From the NCBI GenBank assembly GCA_037043455.1, contig JAWPHD010005548.1, positions 62,001 through 126,000 on the forward strand: a DNA stretch of 64,000 bases, given 5' to 3'. The position numbers and the translations under genes were made by a program. The DNA comes from Cyrtodaria siliqua. Its lineage: Eukaryota > Mollusca > Bivalvia > Adapedonta > Hiatellidae. The notes beneath the pieces were generated by a model. It made no database searches, was not told the DNA's origin, and saw only the letters and a list, made by a program, of their open reading frames with translations. Positions 11,890-22,613 of this stretch are shown in pieces; positions within the stretch are counted from its first letter, which is position 1, and the number at the start of each line of letters is the position of its first letter.

Positions 11890-12371
11890 GCAATCGACTC
11901 TAGCTCCCTGTTTTGTCTCCAGCTCTCGTATGTTGTCTCCAGCTCTTATAAAAAATCAGCATAACTCTCCGAGTAATGCCTTTTCCTGCGTATTTGTAGT
12001 GCTAATTTGTTTCTATCATCATATTGGACCAATAAATGATGCTACAATATGTTTAATGTGTAGAACTCGGACTAAACTACACAAGAATGTCGAAATTTGT
12101 AATGTAAACAAGCTTACCGGTCACGGGAGAAAAGTTCTACAACAAAGGTAAGCCATTATATGGAACAAATCGAGGGTTTTACGGACATTTATGGCTTATA
12201 CCTGGAGCATGACATTCTCCGATTTGTCGGTTCATGTCTTTAAACAATAAAAAATAGCTAAAACATGGGTCATACTCACACATTGACAGCCATTTTTTGA
12301 CGATGTCTCTAGCTCGGATGTTGCTTTGTCTCAATTTCGATTGCTCTTTTTTGAGCTGGAGACACTGTTTA
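11890..12371 (+). repeat. Repeat X, copy 2 (~482 bp)
   Basis: Inverted relative to copy 1 at 8,196-8,678 and similar over its full length, with the same end motifs and the same GTAAGCC after the ~50-residue open frame (12,000-12,148). It lies between two PLE 3' fragments, which suggests it inserted into a PLE copy. Confidence 0.75.
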
Positions 12372-12399
12372 GTAGGCGTGACCAATATAAGCTGGAAAG

Positions 12400-12715
12400 T
12401 ATTAAAGAAAGCCACAATGCAAATACCCATTGACTTGACAGAAGCCAGAGAAACAAGGGAACACGCCATTAAGGGTATGCCAAGATACTATTTAAGATAA
12501 ACGCTACCGTTCTTGAGGATTTTAGGTAGACGTCATCATAGGATCCACAATATGTCGGATCATCGCACAATCAAAGAGGAAACCATAGTGGCGAACTGTA
12601 AATGGGTTAATTACTAATCATGCAGTGCGTTGCAATGTTGTATGGTCATAACCTCTTTTGATAAATATGTTAACAAGTTTAATAATATTGTATAAAAGTG
12701 ATTATGACCAAAGAT
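12400..12715 (-). repeat. PLE fragment (3' UTR and RT C-terminal remnant)
   Basis: Matches the region of other PLE copies from AGAAAGCCACAATG through GGTAGACGTCATCATAGG to the end of the RT frame (CATAACCTCTTTTGATAAA). The coding part is degenerate. Probably the continuation of 11,337-11,560 after insertion and deletion. Confidence 0.7.
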
Positions 12716-13550
12716 CTTTCGAAGGTTGTAAACCACACTTTTTTAAATTGTATCTGTTTCATTTGGCCATAATATGGATATTTAATGCCCCACCATCGAA
12801 TGGCGAGGGGCATATAGCGTTAGGTTTGTCCATCCGTCTTCCGCTTGTCCGCCCGCCCTTCTGTCTCGAAATAGTGTGTGTTTATCTTTTCCCTTTTAGT
12901 CGCATTGTTTTAAAATTCACAGGATCGTTCAGATATGCATGTCGTTCAGCTTGAACATCGCGCGAATATTACTTGATGTATGACGCTTTGTACTTTAAAT
13001 TATGAATACACATATTTTGTGTCGATGATTCACTTTGATGTGAAAATGTGCGTATCTGACAATAGCGCATATGTTACACTAGTAAGTGCTGTTTGCATTT
13101 ACTATTATTATTGTGTCTTATTAGCAATAGGGTTGGGGCATCTGGGTCCGCGGTAACAATCCTAATGGATGTCTTCACGTTGACGAACCGCTTCTGTAGT
13201 CGAGGAACAAATATTTGAATTGCTACTTCCATCATTCAAACAGAAAACACGTCTTTGAGAAACCGTGACTTATTAAAGAACTTTCGTTAAGGATTTGTAC
13301 TACATGTATTACGCCTTTGGAGAGAAAATTTGACATTTAAAAAATATGCTTATACTGTAGCGTGCGACGTGTTGTACCATACATTTCTGCTCACAAACAT
13401 ATTTTACTCTCTTGCTTGTGTTCGTCACTTTTAAGGATCCCTTTTCAGTATTAATTGACATTCGCTCTAGCGTTTTTAATGCGGTGAAAAATTTGCCCGA
13501 CAACAAATCAGTGTTATTACTTACTGGTCCTTTGGGACCATCAAATATAG
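12716..13550. other. Non-coding stretch with a GTCC-rich repeat head
   Basis: 12,795-12,900 resembles the start of a dispersed repeat (CATCCGTCTTCCGCTTGTCCG). No gene recognised in the remainder. Confidence 0.5.
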
Positions 13551-14270
13551 GTATAAAATTCGAACAGGAAAAGTAGCATTCGAGGACGACAGTCAACCAA
13601 CCACAAACACGCACAGAAACAAAGAACAACTTTAAAGATGAATAAATGGCCAAATAATATATCACAAACACAGAACTGTTGACAATTCGAACGGTGAGTG
13701 GCAAAACTACAGGCCGCTGGGGGTTTAAACCAGGTTCTACGGTGCACCAAACCTCACACTTACCCTACTGTCATCCCAATAAAACGGAACAGTGTAAAAA
13801 AAAAAATCACCGCCAAGAACTATTCTCTAACCAACAAGGCAGAATTAATATGCAATATAAGTAAAACACAAAGATGCCCGTATATATATATATAAAATAA
13901 ATAAAAGCCTAGATAGCCACAAAAAAAGGTACTCAATGACTTGGCAGAAGCCAGAGCAACTAGAGAACAAACCATTGAGGGCACGACAAGACAAGATTGC
14001 AGACGAACATCAAGCGTCACCGTCCTTTTGGGCTTTAGGTAGACGTCATCATAGAGTCCACGGAGTGTCCGGTCATAGAACAATTAAAGAGGAAAGCTTA
14101 GTGGCGAACTGTAAATGGGTCCACTACCAAGCATGCAGTGCGTTGCAAAATGATAGTGTCATATAAAGAAAGATAAAAATATCGGACAGGGAATCCTCTT
14201 TTTGATAAACCTTTTAACAAGTTTAACAAAGAGAGTATGAAAGTGATCATGACCAAGGATCTTACAAAGT
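13551..14270 (-). pseudogene. PLE remnant (3' UTR and RT C-terminus)
   Basis: Reverse-strand 3' UTR from about 13,551 (CGAACAGGAAAAGTAGCATTC) through GGTAGACGTCATCATAGAGTC to the C-terminal RT remnant at about 14,050-14,270. Near 14,165-14,195 the coding remnant is interrupted by ~30 bp that match a PLE 3' terminus (AAAGATAAAAATATCGGACA), a short nested insertion. The frame is broken. Confidence 0.75.
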
Positions 14271-14917
14271 TTGTAAATTATTACGAAGTATTGCCTAACA
14301 CAAATATATATTGCAATGTTATTTATAAAATGTGTAAGATGTCTACTTTCGGTTTTGAATAGGAAATCGATATCAAGACCTTTCTTGCATCTACATTGCA
14401 ACAAAGAACTGTTTATTCCAGAAAATAAGTATTCAACATTGTATATTATTTCTTTCTATTTTGTCTGTATTCAAACAGAAATTGTCTGTCATTTCGTCAG
14501 GCTACCTATTGGTAAATAGATCTAATTTTAGAATGTTATGGAAAGTTCAAGGGATCGATAACAACCGCAGAACATATTTCTAAAGTTTGTAAATTATTAC
14601 GAAGTATTGCCTAACACAAATATATATTGCAATGTTATTTATAAAATGTGTAAGAAGTCTACTTTCGGTTTTGAATAGGAAATCGAAATCGAGACCTTTC
14701 TTGCATCTACATTGCAACAAAGATCTGTTTATTCCAGAAAATAAGTATTCAACATTGTAGATTAGTTCTTTCTATTTTGTCTGTATTCAAACAGAAATTG
14801 TCTGTCATTTTGTCAGGCCACCTATTGGTAAATATGTATAGGTTATAGATCTAATTTTAGAACGTTATGGAAAGTTCAAGGGATCGATAACAACCGCAGA
14901 ACTTATTTCTCTAAAGT
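14266..14917. repeat. 316 bp tandem duplication
   Basis: The block starting AAAGTTTGTAAATTATTACG at 14,266 repeats from 14,582. The copies are nearly identical over ~300 bp; the second has a ~13 bp insertion near 14,832. The first unit begins exactly at the edge of the PLE remnant. Confidence 0.9.
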
Positions 14918-17900
14918 TATCTTATGCGATATATAACTGGCTTATAGTCCAATAGCAGTTGAATCTCTTACTGCCATCACTTCATATATATTTCACGTGC
15001 TGCATATGTGGACCAACTATTTTAGTATCCTTCGATGCTTATTTAGTGTTGATCATCTTCGACGCTTGATTTTAAATACAAACGTCTTGACCGTTTGTGC
15101 AGAAATAAATTTGAAACTGGTAGCACGTGAGTGTAATTATTATTTTTATTAAAGTATTTCTTCCCATCCGCATTTAGTTCGCCAATATAACATGAAGTTT
15201 CACGCTTTGTTTATTTATAACTGTATTGTCTTTCTGCCGTTATGTATATCTTTGTTAGAATGTGCATCTGTATCAGCCAATCAGAAACGATACCAGAATA
15301 TCGATAAAATGTCGCAGATGATCTGGACTATTATTTGATGTTAACATAGGTTGTATTGTAATGACAATATGCTGTTTATTTCGAAGGAAAGTCAATAGCA
15401 AGTTTACTTTAGTCTCCATTATCAGTATTTACCCAAATTTTCTGCGAGTTGTTACGAGAAATAATAATCTCTAAATCGAAAACATACATAGTTTTATTGG
15501 TTATTATGTCTCCCCCACTTTGTTTGTTTGTGTTCTGTCTGTCGTCTGTCTGTCGTATGTATGTCACAAACATAGTCCGGACTAGTTCTTCTGAACCCCT
15601 GGCCTGATTTCAAATTGTCCAACTATAAAGTCGAGCGCATGTTCAATCTACCTTAACAAAATCATGTTATAGTTTTTAATATTTATTCTCGGCAAACGTA
15701 ACTCGTACAATAGTTAAGTATAAAAACGGTCTTCATAAAATATCGACACGGAATGAATTTGCTTATAATTGTATTTAGTATTAGTAATTAAAATCATATA
15801 TAAAACAACCAAAGACCTTAGGCACAATATTTCACTATTGAACAGAGATAACGTTTAGACACGGTGATTTATTATTTCATTTATGGTGTTTTGCCATGGA
15901 AAGCAAGTGTAAAACTTGCGTTTTTTTAAAAAAAAGAAAACCAATTTGTGTGCGTACATAACAAATAACGGACCGAGGAGATGGCTTACAGTTACAAAAT
16001 CCTGTCATATGCACCCGGTTTTACTTATTTCGAGTACATGCTAGACATAGATAAAAGATGTAAAACCAGCAAACATTACTGTATAGGAAACTACTATATT
16101 AACTCTAAAATAGCGTGAATCTTGCAACAAACAGAATTAACCACTCTTGTTTTGGTCCTTTGCAAACCAAATTGTGCATTCATTAACTTTTTTACCAGAA
16201 GCGTCCTAACCAAACGATTATCTTTGACGAATTACGTGAGGACATTGCCACCGAATGCACGTACACTTTGATGAATTCTAACAGCTACGAAGTTTTTTCT
16301 TTAAAAAAAATCACTAACCTGCTTTCAGTTTCCATGATCGCTGCCATGTGTTTCCAACGAAACTTTAGCTCTCGCTTATAACTGTAACGGACCGAAACAC
16401 GTTCGACCCCCTGATTACGAGCGTTTCTTTTGGGTATGTACTAGCATACTTATGGAAGATCGTATATATATGTTAAATACTAATATAACTCACATATCAT
16501 TATAAAACTAAAATAACGTGTTTTTTTTGTATTACAGAAGGATTTCGTTAAACTGTTTAATTATTAATAGTCTTCGTTAGACAATCAGTCGCTGTTATGC
16601 ATACAATTTTAGGGTCAATTTACCTCACCAACTGTTGGGTTAAGGTTTAATCGATTACATTAATGTCCATAACATGTGGCAAATATTCGCATATTCCATC
16701 AAACAATATACAGTTTCAGGCGACATAAAACAACTGTTCTGAAACTGCTGGGCCAATGCATTTTGTTCTTAATCCGGTTCACTGTGTAATTTTTGAAACG
16801 TTGGAATCTACTGAATGCGAGACCTTATGTTTCCATCTTGTCCGATGCATTCATGAAGCCTTATGTTGTCTGCTTTTTAATGTAGTCCTCTGACAGTTAC
16901 TTGTGATACGCACGCAAGCTTCGTAACCTCTACTCCCAACTAAATTCCATTCTGCTTATTTCGACATTTGCTTTCTCGTTTAGGGCAAAGTGTTTTGTTA
17001 GATATTGAGACCAAACGCCGCGGGCCATGGAGTGATATGAAAATACCTCATTTAAGGTTCCATGTTCACCGTCATATGCATACCATATACGGGATGGCAC
17101 AAACTTGTGTACCACTGGAATATTAAATATTGTGTTCTCCTCAAACCGGGGCTAGAGGGCGGGAACAGTAGCAAGCACTTTTTGCTACCGTTGATGAACA
17201 TTCTCAATCAAACTCTATGGCTCACAGTGATGTTAGAGAAAGTTATCCCCATTATAAAGAATTTACAGAGTCCTTAGTAGTGTCGCTTATTATTAATATT
17301 CGCACATCATCATCATCATTCTGTACACGCAACATGCCATTTTGAGATTCCTTAGCATTATGACCGTCTGCTGCACATACCAATATCTCCACTTTAAGAT
17401 TCCTCATCATTCTGACACTGGCTGCTGCACATACTGAGCTGACCATCTGTGTGGCCTTGTATAATCAGTTGTACAGCTGATCCAAGGAAACACTTGCTGA
17501 GCGCTGCTGGCCTGACGTGGCCTGGATATGGACTTTGTTTTCGTACAGCTATAGAGCAATGTCAGAAAGGGGAGCTGTTCACTTTCACCCATGTGTTTGT
17601 TGAACAGATGCCATAGCAAAATGATGATACAGTCAATACATATTTCATTTGGTGCGTATGCAGCAAAACGAGATGAAGTTAACATGCACAGCTGATCTTC
17701 GGTCCCTTCGTCGACTTCAGAAACCATGTGCAAGGTCTAATTGAAATCACTCTCTGCTTCGAGATTTGCAGCCAGGTTGCCTTGCCTTTTTTGGGGGTGT
17801 GGGTCGAGGGACCTCCCCATGTTGTCTGCCCGAGAATGCATGAAAGACTTAGCCTAGCAACCATTCTCTGTACTTGGATAACCTCAACGTGAACATCTGT

Positions 17901-17934
17901 TCTATGCTTGAAATCATTATTCTCTATGACCAGT
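14918..17934. other. ~3 kb without recognisable genes
   Basis: AT-rich, with only short overlapping open frames. 15,500-15,570 has a GTCTGTCTGTCGT-rich segment typical of repeat heads. 17,285-17,435 holds a diverged internal duplication (GATTCCT..CATTATGACCGTCTGCTGCACATAC and GATTCCT..CATTCTGACACTGGCTGCTGCACATAC). No known domain seen. Confidence 0.5.
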
Positions 17935-18369
17935 TGTAACACTACCATACCCTTTAATAAGTAATAATAATATTTTAATAACAAGTAGTAGAAGTAGATC
18001 ACAGTTAATAGTAAATGACCATTATTCTACAATTTGGGATTTGCCTCTCAAATAGCAGATATTATATTAGCTTACTCAGATATACAGGGTAGGCGGAGTA
18101 TAGCGTTGATCCAATTGAATAAATGTGTCGAAATCCAATAATATTACGGCACGTGCATGCAGGTATATATTGGTAGTTTTAGAGAGTCTGTGAGAGTCGG
18201 AGGTTGTTAGATATTGTCTGAGAATGTTGAGATCTGATGAGTAACATCTGTTAGGGTTAATATAACCACTATACGGTCAGAAATGGGTTAGTTTTACAGA
18301 TTATAAAAACGTGTGTTTAAAAGTCTGGACTTGTTAATTATTAATGCCCTGGTGTCATAGAGTGTTACA
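17935..18369 (+). repeat. Left LTR (435 bp)
   Basis: TG...CA ends with TGTAACA/TGTTACA inverted terminal heptamers. Compared with the right LTR it holds 95 extra bases (about 17,998-18,092), bounded by GTAG on both sides, and lacks a 7 bp insertion. The candidate primer-binding region is TGGTGCTATCGTGATC about 10 bases downstream; the tRNA is not identified. Confidence 0.92.
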
Positions 18370-18588
18370 GGACTTCTTTGGTGCTATCGTGATCAGGATT
18401 ATGTGTTAATTCGACATAATTAACACTGCGAACTTGGTGTTGTGGGCAGATTTTGAACATGTGTGTGGACAATAGTCGATCATAAATGAACTTTATTGAC
18501 GGTTGGTGACAATTGTGCAATACCTGCAAGAAGAACTGGAGGCATATTCGACTAACGTGAGTAGCTTTACTGTATTACTCTAACAAAT

Positions 18589-19506
18589 ATGGCTGAACAG
18601 ACAGAGTTTGCAAATATGTTTAGGGTAATGGGTGACCAGCTTACGGGGTTAACAACAACCATGGGGGCTCAGGGTGTAGCCAAAGTCATTACGCCATTTT
18701 AGGGGGAAAGCAAATTATTTAAGGATTGGATAAAAAGTATTGAGAAATACTCTTTGTTAGTTGGCATGGCACATGACAGTATTAAATTGGTTGCTTATCA
18801 GGCAAGTAAGGGTCCCGTTAGTGATTTCTTGAAAAGGTATATGGATGCAAACCCTACCCACACATGGGCACAAGTTAAAGCAGAACTTCAAGCTCGTTTC
18901 GCTGAAGTTGTTGACCCACAACATGCACTTTTGTTACTACGCAAAGTCCTTCAAAAACGTAATGAAACAATTCAGGTATATGCCGAACGTCTTATTGCCT
19001 TAGGTGATGACGCCTTTGCAGGGCAGGCCCAAGATGTTAGGGATAGACAATTGATAGGGTATTTTATCGATGGTCTCCATGACGATGGAATGAAACTTCG
19101 AGTCATGCAAACCAACCCAAATACGTTGCAAGATGCAATTGCTACTGTAACAGCAGAACAGAACCTTAGAAAGAGGTTTCAGTTAAGGACAGGTCATCAT
19201 TAGAAGAATAATGAACCGACACATGAACAGCCGATGGAAGTTGACCATTTAAGGAGGCAAAAATGTTCTTATTGTCATAAGAATGGTCATGTTGTGGACG
19301 AGTGTCGAAAGAAAAAACGGGAAGTAAATGCTATTACTGAAAATAAACCCCGTCGTATGCCGATCGACCGTACACGGTTAGTGTGCTGGCAATGCCAAGA
19401 AATAGGTCACTTTGCCAGTGAATGTCGAAATGAGACAAATTGGTCGAACGGACAGCAAGGTAGACTAGCTAGGGGTCAGTTAAACGATTCTGCTCCTCTC
19501 ATGTAG
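18589..19506 (+). pseudogene. gag: Gypsy gag with two in-frame stops
   Basis: The frame starts at ATG 18,589 (MAEQTEFANMF) and is interrupted by TAG at 18,700-18,702 and TAG at 19,201-19,203, then ends at TAG 19,504-19,506. The middle segment is a retrotransposon gag (capsid-like) domain with the typical YMDANPTHTWAQVKAELQARF stretch. The last segment has two CX2CX4HX4C zinc knuckles: CSYCHKNGHVVDEC and CWQCQEIGHFASEC, for RNA binding in the particle. All three segments are in the same frame, so these are simple nonsense changes in one gene. pol follows in the -1 frame with an overlap (19,473-19,506) containing GTTAAAC at 19,479-19,485. Confidence 0.85.
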
Positions 19507-22500
19507 AAGCCGGTGGGAGGAGAAATAGAAGCAAACCCACATTTAATATTGCATTAACATCAAACCCAAATTCTTGTTTGTTAAGGATCCAGAAACAAAA
19601 ACTTAGGGCGTTAATTGACACCGGAAGAGACGTGTCACTAATTAATCGAGACGTTTATGACAAATTTAAACTAAAACCAAAATTAGATACAACTCGCAAA
19701 GCTTACTTACAGTCTGTTACCGGAGGTCCGCTTACTTGCGATGGGAGCACAGAAATCATTTTCGAGATAGGTGGTATCAAAATGAGTCATAACTTTTACG
19801 TAGTCAGGGGAATGAATAGGAGAATAATAATAGGAAAAGACTGGGTACTTAATAATGGTGTTCGTATTTATTATGACCTTGGGTGTATTAGGGTCGCTGG
19901 TAAATATGTACCACTTCAGGAAGATATTCACATTTCATCGATAATTCGATTGAAATCTAAAACTAAACTTCCACCTCAAACGAGCGTCGTTTGTAATTGT
20001 CGAGTTAGAAAAAGTCCTAATTTTCAAACAAATGGTCAAACTTACCAAGTTTCAGCAGTTGAACAAGGTTTTCTTAGCTATGAGCCAGGTTTATTAGTTG
20101 CAAATTCAGTTTCGAAAGTAAAAAGAGATAAAATTGTTCCTATTGTGATAACAAACACCACAAACAAAATATTTACCTTAAGGAAAGGTTGCGCGGTAGC
20201 TAAAATAGAATTAATTCAAAATCAACAAATTTCTAGTGTAACTAAGGATCAAAATGGTGATCTTAAGGATCAAAGTGAATTTGATAGCGTTGATGCTCCC
20301 CCCGAATTTAAGGCAAAATTAATTAAAATACTAAAACAAAATGGTGATCTGTTTGCACAGAAAGATTCTGATTTAAGTCACACTGAAACAGTCAAAATGA
20401 AAATTGACACAGGCGACCATAAACCAATTAAATTAAGACCCTACAGAACACCACTAAACAACCGAAAAATAGTTGATCAGGCAATAGAAGAAATGTTAGA
20501 TGCAAATATTATTTCCAGATCAAAGTCTCCTTGGAGTTTCCCTGTGGTCATAGTAGATAAAAAGGATGGGTCTAAACGATTTTGTGTAGATTTTAGGGCC
20601 TTAAATAAAATTACAAAATCAAACGCGTATCCTTTGCCATTAGTGGATGATTTATTGACCCTTTTAGGCAAAGCTAAATACTTCTCATTACTGGACCTCA
20701 AATCAGGTTATTGGCAAGTAGCCATGAACGAAGACGATATTGAAAAGACAGCTTTTGCTTGTCATAGAGGGCTGTTTCAGTTCAATGTCATGCCTTTTGG
20801 GTTAACCAATGCACCAGCTGTATTTCAAGAACTTATGTCACATGTTCTTGCTGGGTTAGACAGTTACACAACTGCTTATCTTGATGACATCTTGATATTC
20901 AGTTCTACACTTGAAGAACATTTGGCTCACATTGAAAAAGTATTTCAACGGTTAAGGCAACATCGTTTAAAATTAAAGTTAAAGAAATGTAATTTTCTAA
21001 AAGCGGAGACTGAGTATTTAGGCTTCGTTATCAATAAAGACGGAATAAAACCTAATCCAAAGAAAGTGGAAGTCATAAAATCGTTACCTGCGCCTACCTG
21101 TGTAAAAGAGGTACGCAGCTTTATTGGTATGTGCAGTTATTATCGTCGATTTATTCCAAAGTTTTCGGAAATAGCACAACCAATCATAATTCTCACAAGA
21201 AAATATGCTAAATTTAAGTGGGACGCTAGCTGTCAAGAGGCTTTTGAAAGTTTGAAGAACAGTTTAGCGATATTACCAATGTTAGGTTACCCTGACCCAG
21301 GAAAACCTTATATCCTTTATACGGATGCAAGTAACAATTGCATAGGAGCTTGCTTGACACAGCCAGTTGATGAACCAACTGAGGCTGTTCCTGGTATAAA
21401 AAATGAAAAACCCATTCACTTTTTGTCTCACAAGTTGAGTGATACCAAATGTCGTTGGTCTACTATAGAGAAAGAAGCTTTTGCGATCCATTACGCCTTG
21501 CAAAAGTTAGATCACTTTTTACATGGGGCAACCTTCATAATTAGGTCAGATCACCTTCCATTGAAATATCTGTTAGATTCCCCTATGCAAAATAAGAAAA
21601 TTCAAATGTGGGCTCTCGGTATTGCCGGCTATGATTGCAAATTGGAGTTCATCCCAGGGTCGAACAACAGTGTCGCAGATATGTTATCTCGTTTGCCTTT
21701 AGATGCTGTACCCGAGGATGTCGAGGGTTATGACCCTGACATCAATGATAACACCTATCATATTAATGCACTGAATTCGAATAGGTTTGAGCCAAGAAGG
21801 TATGTTAAGTGCAATGTTAATCTTAAAGATGCAAAACGCCGACAAGCCAAATATGCAAACAAAAATACTAAACTATTCACTTTTGAAGTTGGGGACCCCG
21901 TCTATTATAAAAACCACACTCGAAAGAGCAAATTAGAATCAAAATGGCGTCCTTATTATCGCATTATCAAACAAACCACACCTGCAACATACATTATCAA
22001 AAGCCAGCTCGATGGGTCTGTCACTAAGGTACACGCACACCACCTACGTTTAGCTAATGTTGATGAATGGCAGATACCAACAGATAAGTTAAGTCATCCA
22101 ATTAGGAAAGCTAATTATGTAGTTCCACCGATAAGCGATCATACTTCAAACCCCACCTCAGATATATCTGACAGTAATGATGACGATGAACTGCCATTAG
22201 CTCAATTAGTCAAACGTTACCGCCAAGAACGTAATAATTCTGACGATGAATCTGACATCCCGTTGATGGAATTACGTAAACGAATTCGTGCACAACATAA
22301 TTCAGATCATGAAAACTCTAATTCTGACACCAATGTTCCTCACTTGACACCTCCTTCTTTTTCGTCAGATGATAAGGAGATTGTTAAAATGGAAACAACA
22401 CCCATCTCATTTTCATCAGGTGCCACCAAAATGAGGGAATCAGATTCGGATAACATGTCAATTAGTTCAGATGAGCCAGATAAAAAGGGAAATGAAATTT

Positions 22501-22613
22501 CTGTTATCTCACGCAAGAAACGTTTTTCACGAAAAAAATCCGACAGACAGACACAAAGTGAGAAAATGAGGAAGGTGGCAAGAGCCATCAAAGCAATTAG
22601 TGGTTTGCTTTAG
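19473..22613 (+). CDS. pol: Gypsy pol: protease, RT, RNase H, residual integrase; integrase core deleted
   Basis: One open frame, -1 relative to gag and open from 19,473. Residues counted from 19,578: retropepsin DTG at 14-16 (ALIDTGRDV); RT with LDLKSGYWQ and catalytic YLDD at 434-437 (20,877-20,888); RNase H with YTDAS at 581-585 and DHLPLKYL; ADMLSRLP near 700. The expected integrase HHCC finger and DDE core, roughly 300 residues, are absent: sequence passes within ~50 residues to the integrase C-terminal GPY/F-like part (VGDPVYYK near 770, KWRPYYRI near 795). The reading frame is kept across the loss. A ~190-residue acidic and basic tail follows with two similar modules (ELPLAQLVKRYR and IPLMELRKRIR). 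Probably translated by frameshift from gag. It cannot integrate on its own. Confidence 0.88.
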   Translation, partial: GSVKRFCSSHVEAGGRRNRSKPTFNIALTSNPNSCLLRIQKQKLRALIDTGRDVSLINRDVYDKFKLKPKLDTTRKAYLQSVTGGPLTCDGSTEIIFEIGGIKMSHNFYVVRGMNRRIIIGKDWVLNNGVRIYYDLGCIRVAGKYVPLQEDIHISSIIRLKSKTKLPPQTSVVCNCRVRKSPNFQTNGQTYQVSAVEQGFLSYEPGLLVANSVSKVKRDKIVPIVITNTTNKIFTLRKGCAVAKIELIQNQQISSVTKDQNGDLKDQSEFDSVDAPPEFKAKLIKILKQNGDLFAQKDSDLSHTETVKMKIDTGDHKPIKLRPYRTPLNNRKIVDQAIEEMLDANIISRSKSPWSFPVVIVDKKDGSKRFCVDFRALNKITKSNAYPLPLVDDLLTLLGKAKYFSLLDLKSGYWQVAMNEDDIEKTAFACHRGLFQFNVMPFGLTNAPAVFQELMSHVLAGLDSYTTAYLDDILIFSSTLEEHLAHIEKVFQRLRQHRLKLKLKKCNFLKAETEYLGFVINKDGIKPNPKKVEVIKSLPAPTCVKEVRSFIGMCSYYRRFIPKFSEIAQPIIILTRKYAKFKWDASCQEAFESLKNSLAILPMLGYPDPGKPYILYTDASNNCIGACLTQPVDEPTEAVPGIKNEKPIHFLSHKLSDTKCRWSTIEKEAFAIHYALQKLDHFLHGATFIIRSDHLPLKYLLDSPMQNKKIQMWALGIAGYDCKLEFIPGSNNSVADMLSRLPLDAVPEDVEGYDPDINDNTYHINALNSNRFEPRRYVKCNVNLKDAKRRQAKYANKNTKLFTFEVGDPVYYKNHTRKSKLESKWRPYYRIIKQTTPATYIIKSQLDGSVTKVHAHHLRLANVDEWQIPTDKLSHPIRKANYVVPPISDHTSNPTSDISDSNDDDELPLAQLVKRYRQERNNSDDESDIPLMELRKRIRAQHNSDHENSNSDTNVPHLTPPSFSSDDKEIVKMETTPISFSSGATKMRESDSDNMSISSDEPDKKGNEISVISRKKRFSRKKSDRQTQSEKMRKVARAIKAISGLL
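19479..19485 (+). promoter_or_regulatory. Candidate -1 ribosomal frameshift heptamer GTTAAAC
   Basis: In the gag frame it reads CAG TTA AAC, and a -1 slip gives GTT AAA. It lies inside the 34-base gag/pol overlap, after the last pol-frame stop (19,470-19,472) and before the gag stop. GUUAAAC is a known slippery sequence in other -1 frameshift systems. No pseudoknot was modelled. Confidence 0.55.
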
